In this document: piece by piece, positions 1 to 5,138 of the stretch
How positions within the stretch are numbered: the stretch's first letter is position 1
Layout of the letters: each line of letters begins with the position of its first letter
Source of the DNA: Candidatus Uhrbacteria bacterium
GTDB lineage: Bacteria > Patescibacteriota > Patescibacteriia > UBA9934 > UBA10169
Direction: 5' to 3'
Assembly (NCBI GenBank): GCA_003505155.1
Contig: DNYJ01000023.1
Location: 21,080-31,447 of the forward strand
Length of the DNA stretch: 10,368 nucleotides
Translations under genes and position numbers: made by a program
Notes under the pieces: generated by a model
Told to the model about the DNA's origin: nothing
What the model saw: the letters and a program-made list of their open reading frames with translations, nothing else
Database searches by the model: none

Positions 1-450
1 ATCGGATCCAACCTCCTTGTCTGGGGAGATCTTTTCGCTGCCTGGGTTGCCTCACACACCTTTGTTCCACGCGAGCTTTCATTCCTCCTCTCAAACCTTC
101 ACTGGCCAATGCTCTTCCTCCTCGCCCTCGGAGCCGTTCTTCTCGCTTATAAATTTATTCCCAACCACGACGTGAAGACAACGTGGCGGCATCACCTTCC
201 CGGAGCTCTCACGGCAACCTTCGCGTGGATCATCGGGAGCCTCCTCTTTAACCTCTACTTGAGCTCTACCTCGAGGTTTGAGATCTACGGCGCGATCGGA
301 CTTTTCATCGTCCTCATTCTCTATATCCAGCTCGTAAGTTACGCCTTCCTTCTCGGTGCGTATCTCAACAGTGTCTGGGAAGGCCTGCGGCATCGGAATT
401 GGTTGGGACGGATTTGGGAAGGGATGCGAGGAGGGCGAGCGAACTTTTGA
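1..450 (+). CDS. YihY/BrkB-family inner-membrane protein (3' part only)
   Basis: The reading frame is open from base 1, so the start lies outside the window and only the last 149 residues are present. The first internal ATG (109) is not a credible start because homologous-looking sequence precedes it. Membrane segments are visible at about residues 35-51, 70-84 and 97-117 of the visible part. The stretch with IPNHDVKTTWRHHLPGALTA followed by a Trp-rich helix, then LFNLYLS and IYGAIGLFIVLILYIQL, and finally LLGAYLN, matches the C-terminal half of the YihY/BrkB family. Members are multi-pass inner-membrane proteins, historically misnamed RNase BN, and their molecular role is unsettled. The protein ends with a short basic tail. 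A strong promoter for the next unit begins inside the last codons (447-452). Family assignment is confident; function is not. Confidence 0.85.
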   Translation: MGSNLLVWGDLFAAWVASHTFVPRELSFLLSNLHWPMLFLLALGAVLLAYKFIPNHDVKTTWRHHLPGALTATFAWIIGSLLFNLYLSSTSRFEIYGAIGLFIVLILYIQLVSYAFLLGAYLNSVWEGLRHRNWLGRIWEGMRGGRANF

Positions 451-475
451 CAAAAAGAATAAAAAGTGATATTAT
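447..475 (+). promoter_or_regulatory. Near-consensus sigma70-type promoter
   Basis: TTGACA at 447-452 is followed by a 17-nt spacer and TATTAT at 470-475. TG at 467-468 gives an extended -10. The predicted transcription start is near 482. The -35 box is exact and overlaps the stop codon of the upstream membrane-protein gene. This is the strongest promoter match in the window and drives the small unit at 482-752, possibly reading through to the gene at 789. Confidence 0.75.
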
Positions 476-539
476 TTTCTCAATTAATGAAGAGATTGGT
501 AAGTCTCTATAAAACTTCCAGAAAGAAAAGGAGGCTGGG

Positions 540-722
540 ATGCAAGTGTCCCAATGCGTCGTGCCGGGAGAAGGCGTGTTTCTGCTCCTGTGCAACGCAC
601 CGATGTGCGAGATGAGGAGCAAGGTCGTGGAAGTCGGGCGACAACTTCCAAACCACACAAAGAGGATCCTCCATTTCAACGTAGAGGTGAGAATCCTCCT
701 CGTCTTCTTCCGCACAAACTAG
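540..722 (+). CDS. Possible 60-residue small protein, no recognised family
   Basis: The ATG is preceded by AAAGGAGG (527-534) with AGGAGG ending 5 nt before the start. This is an unusually good Shine-Dalgarno sequence for a window where most genes have none. The ORF lies in a promoter-to-hairpin unit and its stop codon is 4 nt before the terminal hairpin. The product has Cys at residues 6, 18 and 23, a hydrophobic patch near residues 12-18, and a second one (VRILLVFF) near the C-terminus. I recognise no domain. Against it: the start codon lies in a short predicted stem, and another frame is also open from 554 to 781, so the region may be non-coding RNA. Confidence 0.35.
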   Translation: MQVSQCVVPGEGVFLLLCNAPMCEMRSKVVEVGRQLPNHTKRILHFNVEVRILLVFFRTN

Positions 723-726
723 CTCT

Positions 727-752
727 GTGGGGCGCCCCAAGCGGCGCCCCAC
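727..752 (+). terminator. Perfect 10-bp GC hairpin without U-tract
   Basis: GTGGGGCGCC (727-736) pairs perfectly with GGCGCCCCAC (743-752) around the loop CCAAGC. The stem is very stable and sits 4 nt after the small ORF, as a terminator or 3' stabiliser would. No T-run follows on the plus strand, and none follows on the minus strand either. Intrinsic termination in the classical sense is therefore not assured. Confidence 0.5.
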
Positions 753-773
753 AACAACACTTAATTAATCGTT

Positions 774-779
774 TAAAAT
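774..779 (+). promoter_or_regulatory. Possible -10 box 9 nt before the start at 789
   Basis: TAAAAT lies at 774-779 and ends 9 nt before the ATG. This predicts transcription starting at or within about 3 nt of the codon, giving a leaderless or near-leaderless mRNA. No good -35 box is seen at the usual distance (751-756 reads ACAACA), and no Shine-Dalgarno sequence precedes the ATG. Confidence 0.4.
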
Positions 780-788
780 AGTAATTCT

Positions 789-1286
789 ATGAGCGGAGAA
801 ATTCGTAACCCGGCGGAGGAAGCGGCGGCACGAGAAATGGCAGCAAAAAAGCAGGAGGCAGAGACAGAAGTGGCCAATCCAGTATCACTACTCGATAATG
901 TCGATGAAGAGGGGGAGCCAGAGAAGCCATTCGATCTAGCCGAACTTGTTCAGCACTTGAGCGTATTTCTTAATGGTTCTTCGGTCGAAACCGTCTCGAT
1001 ATCGAGGTTTGAAAAGATGGGTGGTCGATTAGAAGATGGTGAGGCACAGCTTGTCGGTACGCGCGGTGCCGTCGGCGAAATTTTCTATCGAAAAGGATCT
1101 GATGTACACCGCGTTTATATTTCATCCAAGGAGACGAAGAGTCTTGGGTTCAGGGGAGGTCATGATCGTGAGAATGCGGTGACGGCACTTAACGAACTTG
1201 GATTTAAGAGCCAGCTAGTGGGCCCATTGGAGAGTCCTCCTTTGATAAACGCATTCGATCAGTCCCTCCTGAAATTTGTTGCATAG
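789..1286 (+). CDS. Hypothetical acidic protein, 165 aa
   Basis: I do not recognise a family. The N-terminal 45 residues or so are rich in Ala, Glu and Lys, with no aromatic residues, and look disordered or helical. A compact region follows from about residue 46, with mixed alpha/beta character. It includes VGEIFYRKGSDVHRVYISS (residues about 91-109), a likely beta hairpin. No signal peptide or membrane segment is present. The ATG at 789 has no Shine-Dalgarno sequence but sits 9 nt after a TAAAAT box. An alternative start is Met18 (ATG at 840). Stop-to-next-gene spacing leaves room for a 33-codon ORF (1288-1389) and then bL28. It is probably a real protein because no competing frame is convincing and the C-terminal half looks folded. 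Confidence 0.65.
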   Translation: MSGEIRNPAEEAAAREMAAKKQEAETEVANPVSLLDNVDEEGEPEKPFDLAELVQHLSVFLNGSSVETVSISRFEKMGGRLEDGEAQLVGTRGAVGEIFYRKGSDVHRVYISSKETKSLGFRGGHDRENAVTALNELGFKSQLVGPLESPPLINAFDQSLLKFVA

Positions 1287-1287
1287 A

Positions 1288-1389
1288 ATGAATAAGATCA
1301 AACAGCAGAGCTTCCCGTGGTCATGGTTTTGGTTCTCGATTCTTTGCGGTAGGAAAGAAGAACCCACGCCCTTGACGCCGGTGCCATGA
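1288..1389 (+). CDS. Possible 33-residue Trp-rich peptide
   Basis: A short ORF begins one base after the stop codon of the 165-residue hypothetical protein and ends just before bL28. The product has a basic N-terminus (MNKIKQQ), an aromatic hydrophobic core (FPWSWFWFSILCG) and a Pro-rich charged tail. That layout would suit a small membrane-inserting peptide. No strong ribosome-binding site precedes it, though the tight spacing after the upstream stop would allow coupled translation. It overlaps the -35 box of the bL28 promoter. ORFs of this length occur by chance, so support is weak. Confidence 0.2.
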   Translation: MNKIKQQSFPWSWFWFSILCGRKEEPTPLTPVP

Positions 1390-1400
1390 GACGGTATCTT
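1372..1400 (+). promoter_or_regulatory. Promoter giving a near-leaderless bL28 mRNA
   Basis: TTGACG at 1372-1377, a 17-nt spacer and TATCTT at 1395-1400 form a reasonable promoter. The -10 box ends 9 nt before the bL28 ATG at 1410, so the predicted transcript begins only 1-3 nt upstream of the start codon. This argues against the in-frame ATG at 1386, which would lie inside the promoter spacer. Confidence 0.5.
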
Positions 1401-1409
1401 ACCGCGCGT

Positions 1410-1670
1410 ATGGCAAACACCTGCGCAATCACCGGCAAACGGACGACGACGGGACACAACGTCAGCCACTCCAAGTGTGCGACGAATCGCACGTTCAAAC
1501 CAAATCTGCAGAAAAAGACGTTGATCAATCCCGCCACCGGACGTCCCGTAAAGCTCACCGTCTCCGCCCGAGGACTCCGGACATTCAAGAAGTGGGTCAA
1601 GGAGGGAAAGAAAGTTGATCTCACCAAGTTTACCCGAACGACCGATGGGTCGGGCGGGCTCTCCGCTTAA
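1410..1670 (+). CDS. rpmB: Large-subunit ribosomal protein bL28
   Basis: The 86-residue product carries the bL28 signature. It starts MANTCAITGKRTTTGHNVSHS (TGK, then GxNVSHS), followed by the basic stretch TNRTFKPNLQKK and the beta-hairpin RPVKLTVSARGLRTFKK. bL28 binds 23S rRNA in the large ribosomal subunit. The start at 1410 is preferred over the in-frame ATG at 1386 because the family normally begins MA-x-x-C and because a promoter occupies the region between. The usual bL28 core is about 60-80 residues; here a short Thr/Gly/Ser-rich tail follows KVDLTKF. No Shine-Dalgarno sequence precedes the start. It appears to be transcribed alone, with a probable terminator just downstream. Confidence 0.95.
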   Translation: MANTCAITGKRTTTGHNVSHSKCATNRTFKPNLQKKTLINPATGRPVKLTVSARGLRTFKKWVKEGKKVDLTKFTRTTDGSGGLSA

Positions 1671-1675
1671 GCCAA

Positions 1676-1706
1676 AAAACATCCACGGATCTTCCGGGAG
1701 TGTTTT
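1676..1706 (+). terminator. Probable terminator after bL28
   Basis: AAAACA at 1676-1681 is complementary to TGTTTT at 1701-1706, with short GC pairings inside (CGGA 1686-1689 with TCCG 1693-1696) and a T-rich stretch continuing to 1710. The A-stretch plus U-tract layout suggests an intrinsic terminator that could work on both strands between rpmB and the convergent oxidoreductase gene. The stem is imperfect. Confidence 0.4.
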
Positions 1707-1741
1707 GTTTATGGAATATCCCAATAAACCTTGAAAGTACG

Positions 1742-1767
1742 GCTAACCTTTCAATTGAAAGGTTAGC
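1742..1767. repeat. Perfect 26-bp palindrome
   Basis: The arm GCTAACCTTTCAA (1742-1754) is followed directly by its exact reverse complement (1755-1767), with no spacer. A further TTGAAAG at 1731-1737 can compete for CTTTCAA (1748-1754), so two alternative hairpins are possible in RNA. The palindrome is followed at once by TAAGGAGTGACCCC (1768-1781). It lies in the gap between convergent genes. It may be a dispersed repetitive palindrome, a remnant of a mobile element, or part of a terminator. It has no long U-tract. Confidence 0.7.
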
Positions 1768-1789
1768 TAAGGAGTGACCCCAGTTCCCT

Positions 1790-3088
1790 TTAAGGCCTCC
1801 GCCGAGCCCGAATATCGCGAGCGTGAAGATGATCCAAGTACGCTTGCGTGGCCATGTGTCGCACACAACTCGGCGTATACCGGTATAGCCATTTGCCAAA
1901 ACGTCCATCTGTGTGTGGAATTCCAAACAAATCTACATACGGATGCGGCTGTCCTGTGGCCATACGAGCCAAAAGTTCACCGGAAAGAAACCCAAGGATC
2001 AACCCATGACCATTGTAGCCTCCGGCCAGATAGACGCCGGGTTCGACTTCACCGGCATAGGGGAGCTCGTCATCCGTAACACCAAACGATCCCCGCCACA
2101 GATAGTCAATCCGTGGATAGGGTATGGTGAAGGTCTCTTCAAAAACGCGGCGCATCAGAGAGCGATCCATAGGGACATGCGAAGTGTGAGAGAGTTTTGA
2201 CGAGCGCCCGGATCCAAACATGATCCGGCGATCGGGTAATCGACGAGCGTACTCAAAGAGAGGAAACTCATTCCAAAGAAGTTCTCCTTGTGTCCAACCG
2301 GGCACGATATCAACCGGCTCCGTCACCGCAACCGTTTCGGTCACACTCACAAGCGGAACACGACCTGAAAGCCACGCTCCGGCATCATTATCCGAACACA
2401 GAAAGAGACAACGCGCCGTAAGCGTTCCTTGACTTGTCCGTACAACCATCACGTCACCCTCGCAATGGTATCCTTCATACGCAACCTCTTCTACCAACGT
2501 GCCGCCATTGGCCACCACTGATCGCGCAAGACCAAGAGCCAATTGATAAGGATCCACGACCGCATGACCAGCTGAAAGCAGACCCGCACGCAGACGCAGA
2601 AAGGCAAAACGATCCGTAACCTTCTCCCCATTCAGCCACTCCACCGGAACGTGAAGGGTACGCAACATTTCAAATTCATCACGAGCGCTTCTGACGCTTT
2701 CGATCGTCGTCCCAAATGCAAGAGCTCGTACGGACTGCCAGTCGCAATCAATCTTCTCTTTCAACACGGTGTCTCGAAGAAGATCTCCTCCATACGTCAG
2801 CGCGTCAAAAACACGACGAACAAACCCAAGTCCGCGCCGACGATAAAGTTCGACATAATCTGATCCGACTTCTCCCGTAAGCATCCCCGTAGAATGACCC
2901 GTCGCCCCTTGCCCGACGCCTGCGCGTTCAAGCACAACCACGGACCGACCCGCTTGAAGCAAGTGGTAAGCCGTTGAAAGTCCCGCAATACCGCCGCCAA
3001 CCACAACGGTATCCGCGGATGCGGGCAAGACGGAAGAAAAGACCGGTACATGATTCGCTTTCTCAATCCAATAGGACTCCTCCTGCAT
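1790..3088 (-). CDS. FAD-dependent oxidoreductase, DAO (D-amino acid/glycine oxidase-like) family
   Basis: The 432-residue product has an N-terminal FAD-binding Rossmann fold. TVVVGGGIAGLSTAYHL is at about residues 27-43, the ribose-binding acid is Glu54 (VVVLE), and GATGHSTG is at 61-68. The C-terminal FAD-closing motif DELPYAGEVEPGVYLAGGYNGHG falls at about 340-362. This is the pattern of the DAO superfamily, which oxidises amines and amino acids in the cytoplasm. The GATGHSTG segment resembles the gamma-glutamylputrescine-oxidase-like branch, but the substrate cannot be read from sequence. About 50 residues follow the family core. A TTG at 3118 extends the frame upstream, but ATG 3088 is preferred: AGGA overlapping the upstream stop lies at a usable distance and the TTG start would overlap the FKBP gene. 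Only 7 nt separate it from the FKBP stop, so the two are probably co-transcribed and translationally coupled. Confidence 0.88.
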   Translation of the reverse strand: MQEESYWIEKANHVPVFSSVLPASADTVVVGGGIAGLSTAYHLLQAGRSVVVLERAGVGQGATGHSTGMLTGEVGSDYVELYRRRGLGFVRRVFDALTYGGDLLRDTVLKEKIDCDWQSVRALAFGTTIESVRSARDEFEMLRTLHVPVEWLNGEKVTDRFAFLRLRAGLLSAGHAVVDPYQLALGLARSVVANGGTLVEEVAYEGYHCEGDVMVVRTSQGTLTARCLFLCSDNDAGAWLSGRVPLVSVTETVAVTEPVDIVPGWTQGELLWNEFPLFEYARRLPDRRIMFGSGRSSKLSHTSHVPMDRSLMRRVFEETFTIPYPRIDYLWRGSFGVTDDELPYAGEVEPGVYLAGGYNGHGLILGFLSGELLARMATGQPHPYVDLFGIPHTDGRFGKWLYRYTPSCVRHMATQAYLDHLHARDIRARRRP

Positions 3089-3095
3089 ATGACTT

Positions 3096-3596
3096 TTATT
3101 CCTGACGTTCAATGTCAAGAACTTCGATGTCGAAAATCAGCGTTGAGTTTGCCGGAATGGAGCTGACGGATTGATCGCCGTAACCGAGACTCGGCGGGAT
3201 GGTGAGGACGCGGCGCTCGCCGACTTTGACACCTTGGAGACCGTACTCCCAGCCTTGGATCACGCGGTTTTCTCCAAGCGTAACGACAAAAGGAGTTCCG
3301 CCGCGCGATGAATCGAACTCGGTTCCGTTCTCAAGCGTCCCTGTATAGTGAACCGTAAGACGGTCGCCGTTTTGAGCCTCAAGCCCATCCGCCCCTTCCG
3401 AGAGAATCTCGATACCGATATCAGCGATCGGATTAGGTTGGCCTGTGCGTTGATCGGACACGTCTTCCTCGACGGCGTCAGAAACCGGCTCGGGAGCAGA
3501 AACCTGACGGTTGCGAACAAGATAATTGACGATGAGCGCCGCGATCAAGATGAGGATCGCAAGGGGGATAAGGGACATGGGATGGGTGAGTTTCAT
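3096..3596 (-). CDS. Membrane-anchored FKBP-type peptidyl-prolyl cis-trans isomerase
   Basis: The product is 166 residues from ATG 3596. Residues 8-27 form a single hydrophobic N-terminal segment followed by VRNRQ, consistent with an uncleaved signal anchor that places the enzyme outside the membrane. A flexible acidic linker (about 32-60) leads to one FKBP domain (about 62-164). The domain shows VHYTGTLENGTEFDSS, VIQGWEYGLQGVKVGE and IPPSLGYG, with active-site residues Tyr84, Phe94, Asp95, Trp116 and Tyr139 in place. It should assist folding of exported proteins by isomerising prolyl bonds. An in-frame ATG at 3635 is rejected because it lies upstream of the predicted -10 box. Met7 (3578) is another possible start. 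It is first in an operon with the oxidoreductase. Confidence 0.92.
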   Translation of the reverse strand: MKLTHPMSLIPLAILILIAALIVNYLVRNRQVSAPEPVSDAVEEDVSDQRTGQPNPIADIGIEILSEGADGLEAQNGDRLTVHYTGTLENGTEFDSSRGGTPFVVTLGENRVIQGWEYGLQGVKVGERRVLTIPPSLGYGDQSVSSIPANSTLIFDIEVLDIERQE

Positions 3597-3599
3597 AAT

Positions 3600-3627
3600 T
3601 AGACAACAAGAATGATGGGAGTATAAT
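3600..3627 (+). promoter_or_regulatory. Promoter of the two-ligase operon
   Basis: The consensus -10 TATAAT lies at 3622-3627. TAGACA at 3600-3605 is a 5/6 match to the -35 consensus with a 16-nt spacer. The predicted start is near 3634, giving a leader of about 40 nt before the ATG at 3675. The same AT-rich core serves the opposite-facing FKBP promoter. Confidence 0.6.
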
Positions 3628-3652
3628 AACCGCATTCACCCCAATAAGACAA
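3623..3652 (-). promoter_or_regulatory. Promoter of the FKBP/oxidoreductase operon
   Basis: On the minus strand TTGTCT (3652-3647), an 18-nt spacer and TATTAT (3628-3623) form a promoter with a predicted start near 3616, about 20 nt before the ATG at 3596. The -10 box overlaps TATAAT of the divergent promoter almost completely, so polymerase binding in the two directions should be mutually exclusive. Confidence 0.55.
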
Positions 3653-3655
3653 CCC

Positions 3656-3673
3656 CGGCGCCCATGGGCGCCG
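3656..3673 (+). promoter_or_regulatory. 18-bp GC palindrome abutting the ATP-grasp start, with mini-ORF
   Basis: CGGCGCCCATGGGCGCCG is a perfect palindrome ending 1 nt before the ATG at 3675. No Shine-Dalgarno sequence precedes that ATG. Inside the palindrome an ATG at 3664 opens a four-codon frame (Met-Gly-Ala-Val) whose TGA (3676-3678) overlaps the real start as ATGA. The same overlap type links this gene to the next one. A translation-coupling or attenuating role is possible but unproven. Confidence 0.5.
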
Positions 3674-3674
3674 T

Positions 3675-5138
3675 ATGAAAAAACTTGTCGTCGTAAACTA
3701 CCCGAGCGACTGGCACGCGCACGTCTCCGGCGTTGATGTCGTCTCCGTACGGTCCTATTTGACGGATCCTTCCTACCATGACATGCGCAATGTGCGCGTT
3801 TTTAATTTATCCCGCAACTACTGGTACCAGTCTTCCGGCTACTACGTCTCCCTCCTAGCCGAAGCGCGCGGACACAAGGTGATTCCGAGTGTCACGACCA
3901 TCCAGGATCTGAAATCCGCCAGCATCGTGCGCACCATGTCGGAAGATCTCGATACAATGATCCAGCACAAGCTCTCTCGCCTCAAGTCAAATAAATTCGA
4001 GTTGAGCATCTACTTTGGCAAAAATTTAAGTCCACGCTATGACGAGCTGTCGCACAAACTCTACGGCCTCTTCCAAGCGCCTCTGATGCGAGCCCATTTT
4101 ATCTTTCAGCGTAAGTGGATCCTACAAAGCATCACGCCTATTTCGGCCAAGGATATTCCTGAATCGCATCTCCTCTTTGTCCAGAAAGCCGCCGGAGCCT
4201 ATTTTGGCCGTCGTCACTACGAACGCCCTCGCGCAAAAAAGTCTCCTTACGACCTCGCTATTCTGGTCAATGATGACGACCCTACCGCTCCGTCCAATAA
4301 GCCGGCGCTTCAGCGTTTCGCAACAGCCGGAGAGCGCGCGGGTTTCGACGTTGACTTCATCACGAAGGCCGATTACGACCGTCTGCCTGAATACGACGCC
4401 TTGTTTATCCGAGAGACGACGGCCGTGGGACATCATACCTACCGCTTCGCCAGAACCGCATGGAAAGAAGAAATTCCTTGCTTGGACGATCACCTCTCCA
4501 TCATGCGCTGTGCCAACAAAGTGTATCTCGCCGAGACGCTTGAGCGGGGACATCTTCCCATCCCAAAAACGCTCATCGTACACAAAGAGAACCGCGACGC
4601 GGTCGCGGGATGTTTCGGCAGATTTCCGATCGTCCTCAAACAACCCGACAGTTCGTCTTCAAAAGGCGTAAAGAAAGTCGCGGACGAGATCGAGCTCAAA
4701 ATCGAGCTCGACCGGCTCTTGTCGGATTCCGATCTTGTGATCGCGCAGGAATTCATCCCTACGCCGTTCGACTGGCGCATCGGCGTTCTGGAAGGCCGCG
4801 CGCTGTATGCCTGCAAATACTTCATGGCGCCGGGACACTGGCAGGTGCTCAACTGGAAAAAATCGGGACAGGCGGGAACGGTCGAGACGATCGCCGTCGA
4901 AGAGGCTCCCAAGGCGGTCGTCGAAGCGGCCGTGAAGGCGGCGTCTCTCATTGGCTCAGGATTTTACGGTGTGGATCTCAAGGAACAGAATGGCCGCGTG
5001 TACGTGATTGAAGTCAACGACAATCCCAACGTGGACGCCGGCGTGGAAGATCGGGTCATCGGCACCCAGCTTTATGACGACATCATCGGTTACCTGCGCC
5101 GCGGCGTGGACGCCGTTTATAAAACCGCACCCCTATGA
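3675..5138 (+). CDS. RimK-like ATP-grasp ligase with RLAN N-terminal domain
   Basis: The 487-residue protein begins with an RLAN-type domain (RimK-like ATP-grasp N-terminal, about 1-165), recognisable from NLSRNYWYQSSGYYVSLLAEARGHKVIPS (44-72). The ligase part spans about 191-475. DHLSIMRCANKVYLAETLERGHLPIPKT (272-299) starts the ATP-grasp unit. KQPDSSSSKG (322-331) is the nucleotide-binding loop, AQEFIPTPFDWRIGVLEG (357-374) follows, and YGVDLKEQNGRVYVIEVNDNPN (431-452) supplies the metal-binding Asp434, Glu446 and Asn448. ATP-grasp enzymes activate a carboxylate as acyl phosphate and join it to an amine. RimK itself adds glutamate to ribosomal protein uS6, but RLAN proteins are a distinct group of unknown substrate. 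The stop overlaps the start of the GCS2 gene by ATGA, so the two ligases are translated together. All key catalytic residues appear intact. Confidence 0.92.
   Translation: MKKLVVVNYPSDWHAHVSGVDVVSVRSYLTDPSYHDMRNVRVFNLSRNYWYQSSGYYVSLLAEARGHKVIPSVTTIQDLKSASIVRTMSEDLDTMIQHKLSRLKSNKFELSIYFGKNLSPRYDELSHKLYGLFQAPLMRAHFIFQRKWILQSITPISAKDIPESHLLFVQKAAGAYFGRRHYERPRAKKSPYDLAILVNDDDPTAPSNKPALQRFATAGERAGFDVDFITKADYDRLPEYDALFIRETTAVGHHTYRFARTAWKEEIPCLDDHLSIMRCANKVYLAETLERGHLPIPKTLIVHKENRDAVAGCFGRFPIVLKQPDSSSSKGVKKVADEIELKIELDRLLSDSDLVIAQEFIPTPFDWRIGVLEGRALYACKYFMAPGHWQVLNWKKSGQAGTVETIAVEEAPKAVVEAAVKAASLIGSGFYGVDLKEQNGRVYVIEVNDNPNVDAGVEDRVIGTQLYDDIIGYLRRGVDAVYKTAPL

Larger units (their letters stand above)
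482..752 (+). ncRNA. Candidate structured RNA or mRNA of a small unknown unit
   Basis: This is the predicted transcript from the promoter at 447-475 to the hairpin at 727-752, about 270 nt. Several hairpins can be drawn by eye. AGAGA 491-495 pairs with TCTCT 504-508. TGGGA 536-540 pairs with TCCCA 549-553. GCTCCT 584-589 pairs with AGGAGC 615-620 and encloses CGCAC 596-600 paired with GTGCG 605-609 around a CGAT loop. GGAAGT 629-634 pairs with ACTTCC 644-649. I looked for conserved landmarks of RNase P RNA, tmRNA, SRP RNA and 6S RNA and recognised none. The unit may instead be the mRNA of the small ORF at 540-722. Helices found by eye in 270 nt can arise by chance, so confidence is low. Confidence 0.3.

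Noticed and set aside
91..453. Minus-strand ORF opposite the YihY/BrkB gene
   Set aside because: It is antisense to a well-supported membrane protein and its low-complexity acidic and Pro-rich sequence is typical of a shadow frame.
482..752. Possible RNase P RNA, tmRNA, SRP RNA or 6S RNA
   Set aside because: Conserved landmarks such as the RNase P GAGGAAAGUCC core, the tmRNA tRNA-like 3' end and the SRP GGAAGCAGCC loop were not found.
1215..1724. Minus-strand ORFs across the hypothetical gene and rpmB
   Set aside because: They are antisense to bL28, which is unmistakable, and have no domain-like sequence.
1913..2863. Series of plus-strand ORFs of 60-95 codons opposite the oxidoreductase
   Set aside because: Each is short, lacks start signals and lies opposite a gene with clear FAD-binding motifs.
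4686..4710. Direct repeat of ATCGAGCTC
   Set aside because: It encodes the alternating Glu-Leu/Ile residues of one helix in the ATP-grasp protein and needs no other explanation.
4122..4951. Long minus- and plus-frame ORFs inside the ATP-grasp gene
   Set aside because: The ATP-grasp frame has all family motifs; the others are compositional shadows in GC-biased coding sequence.
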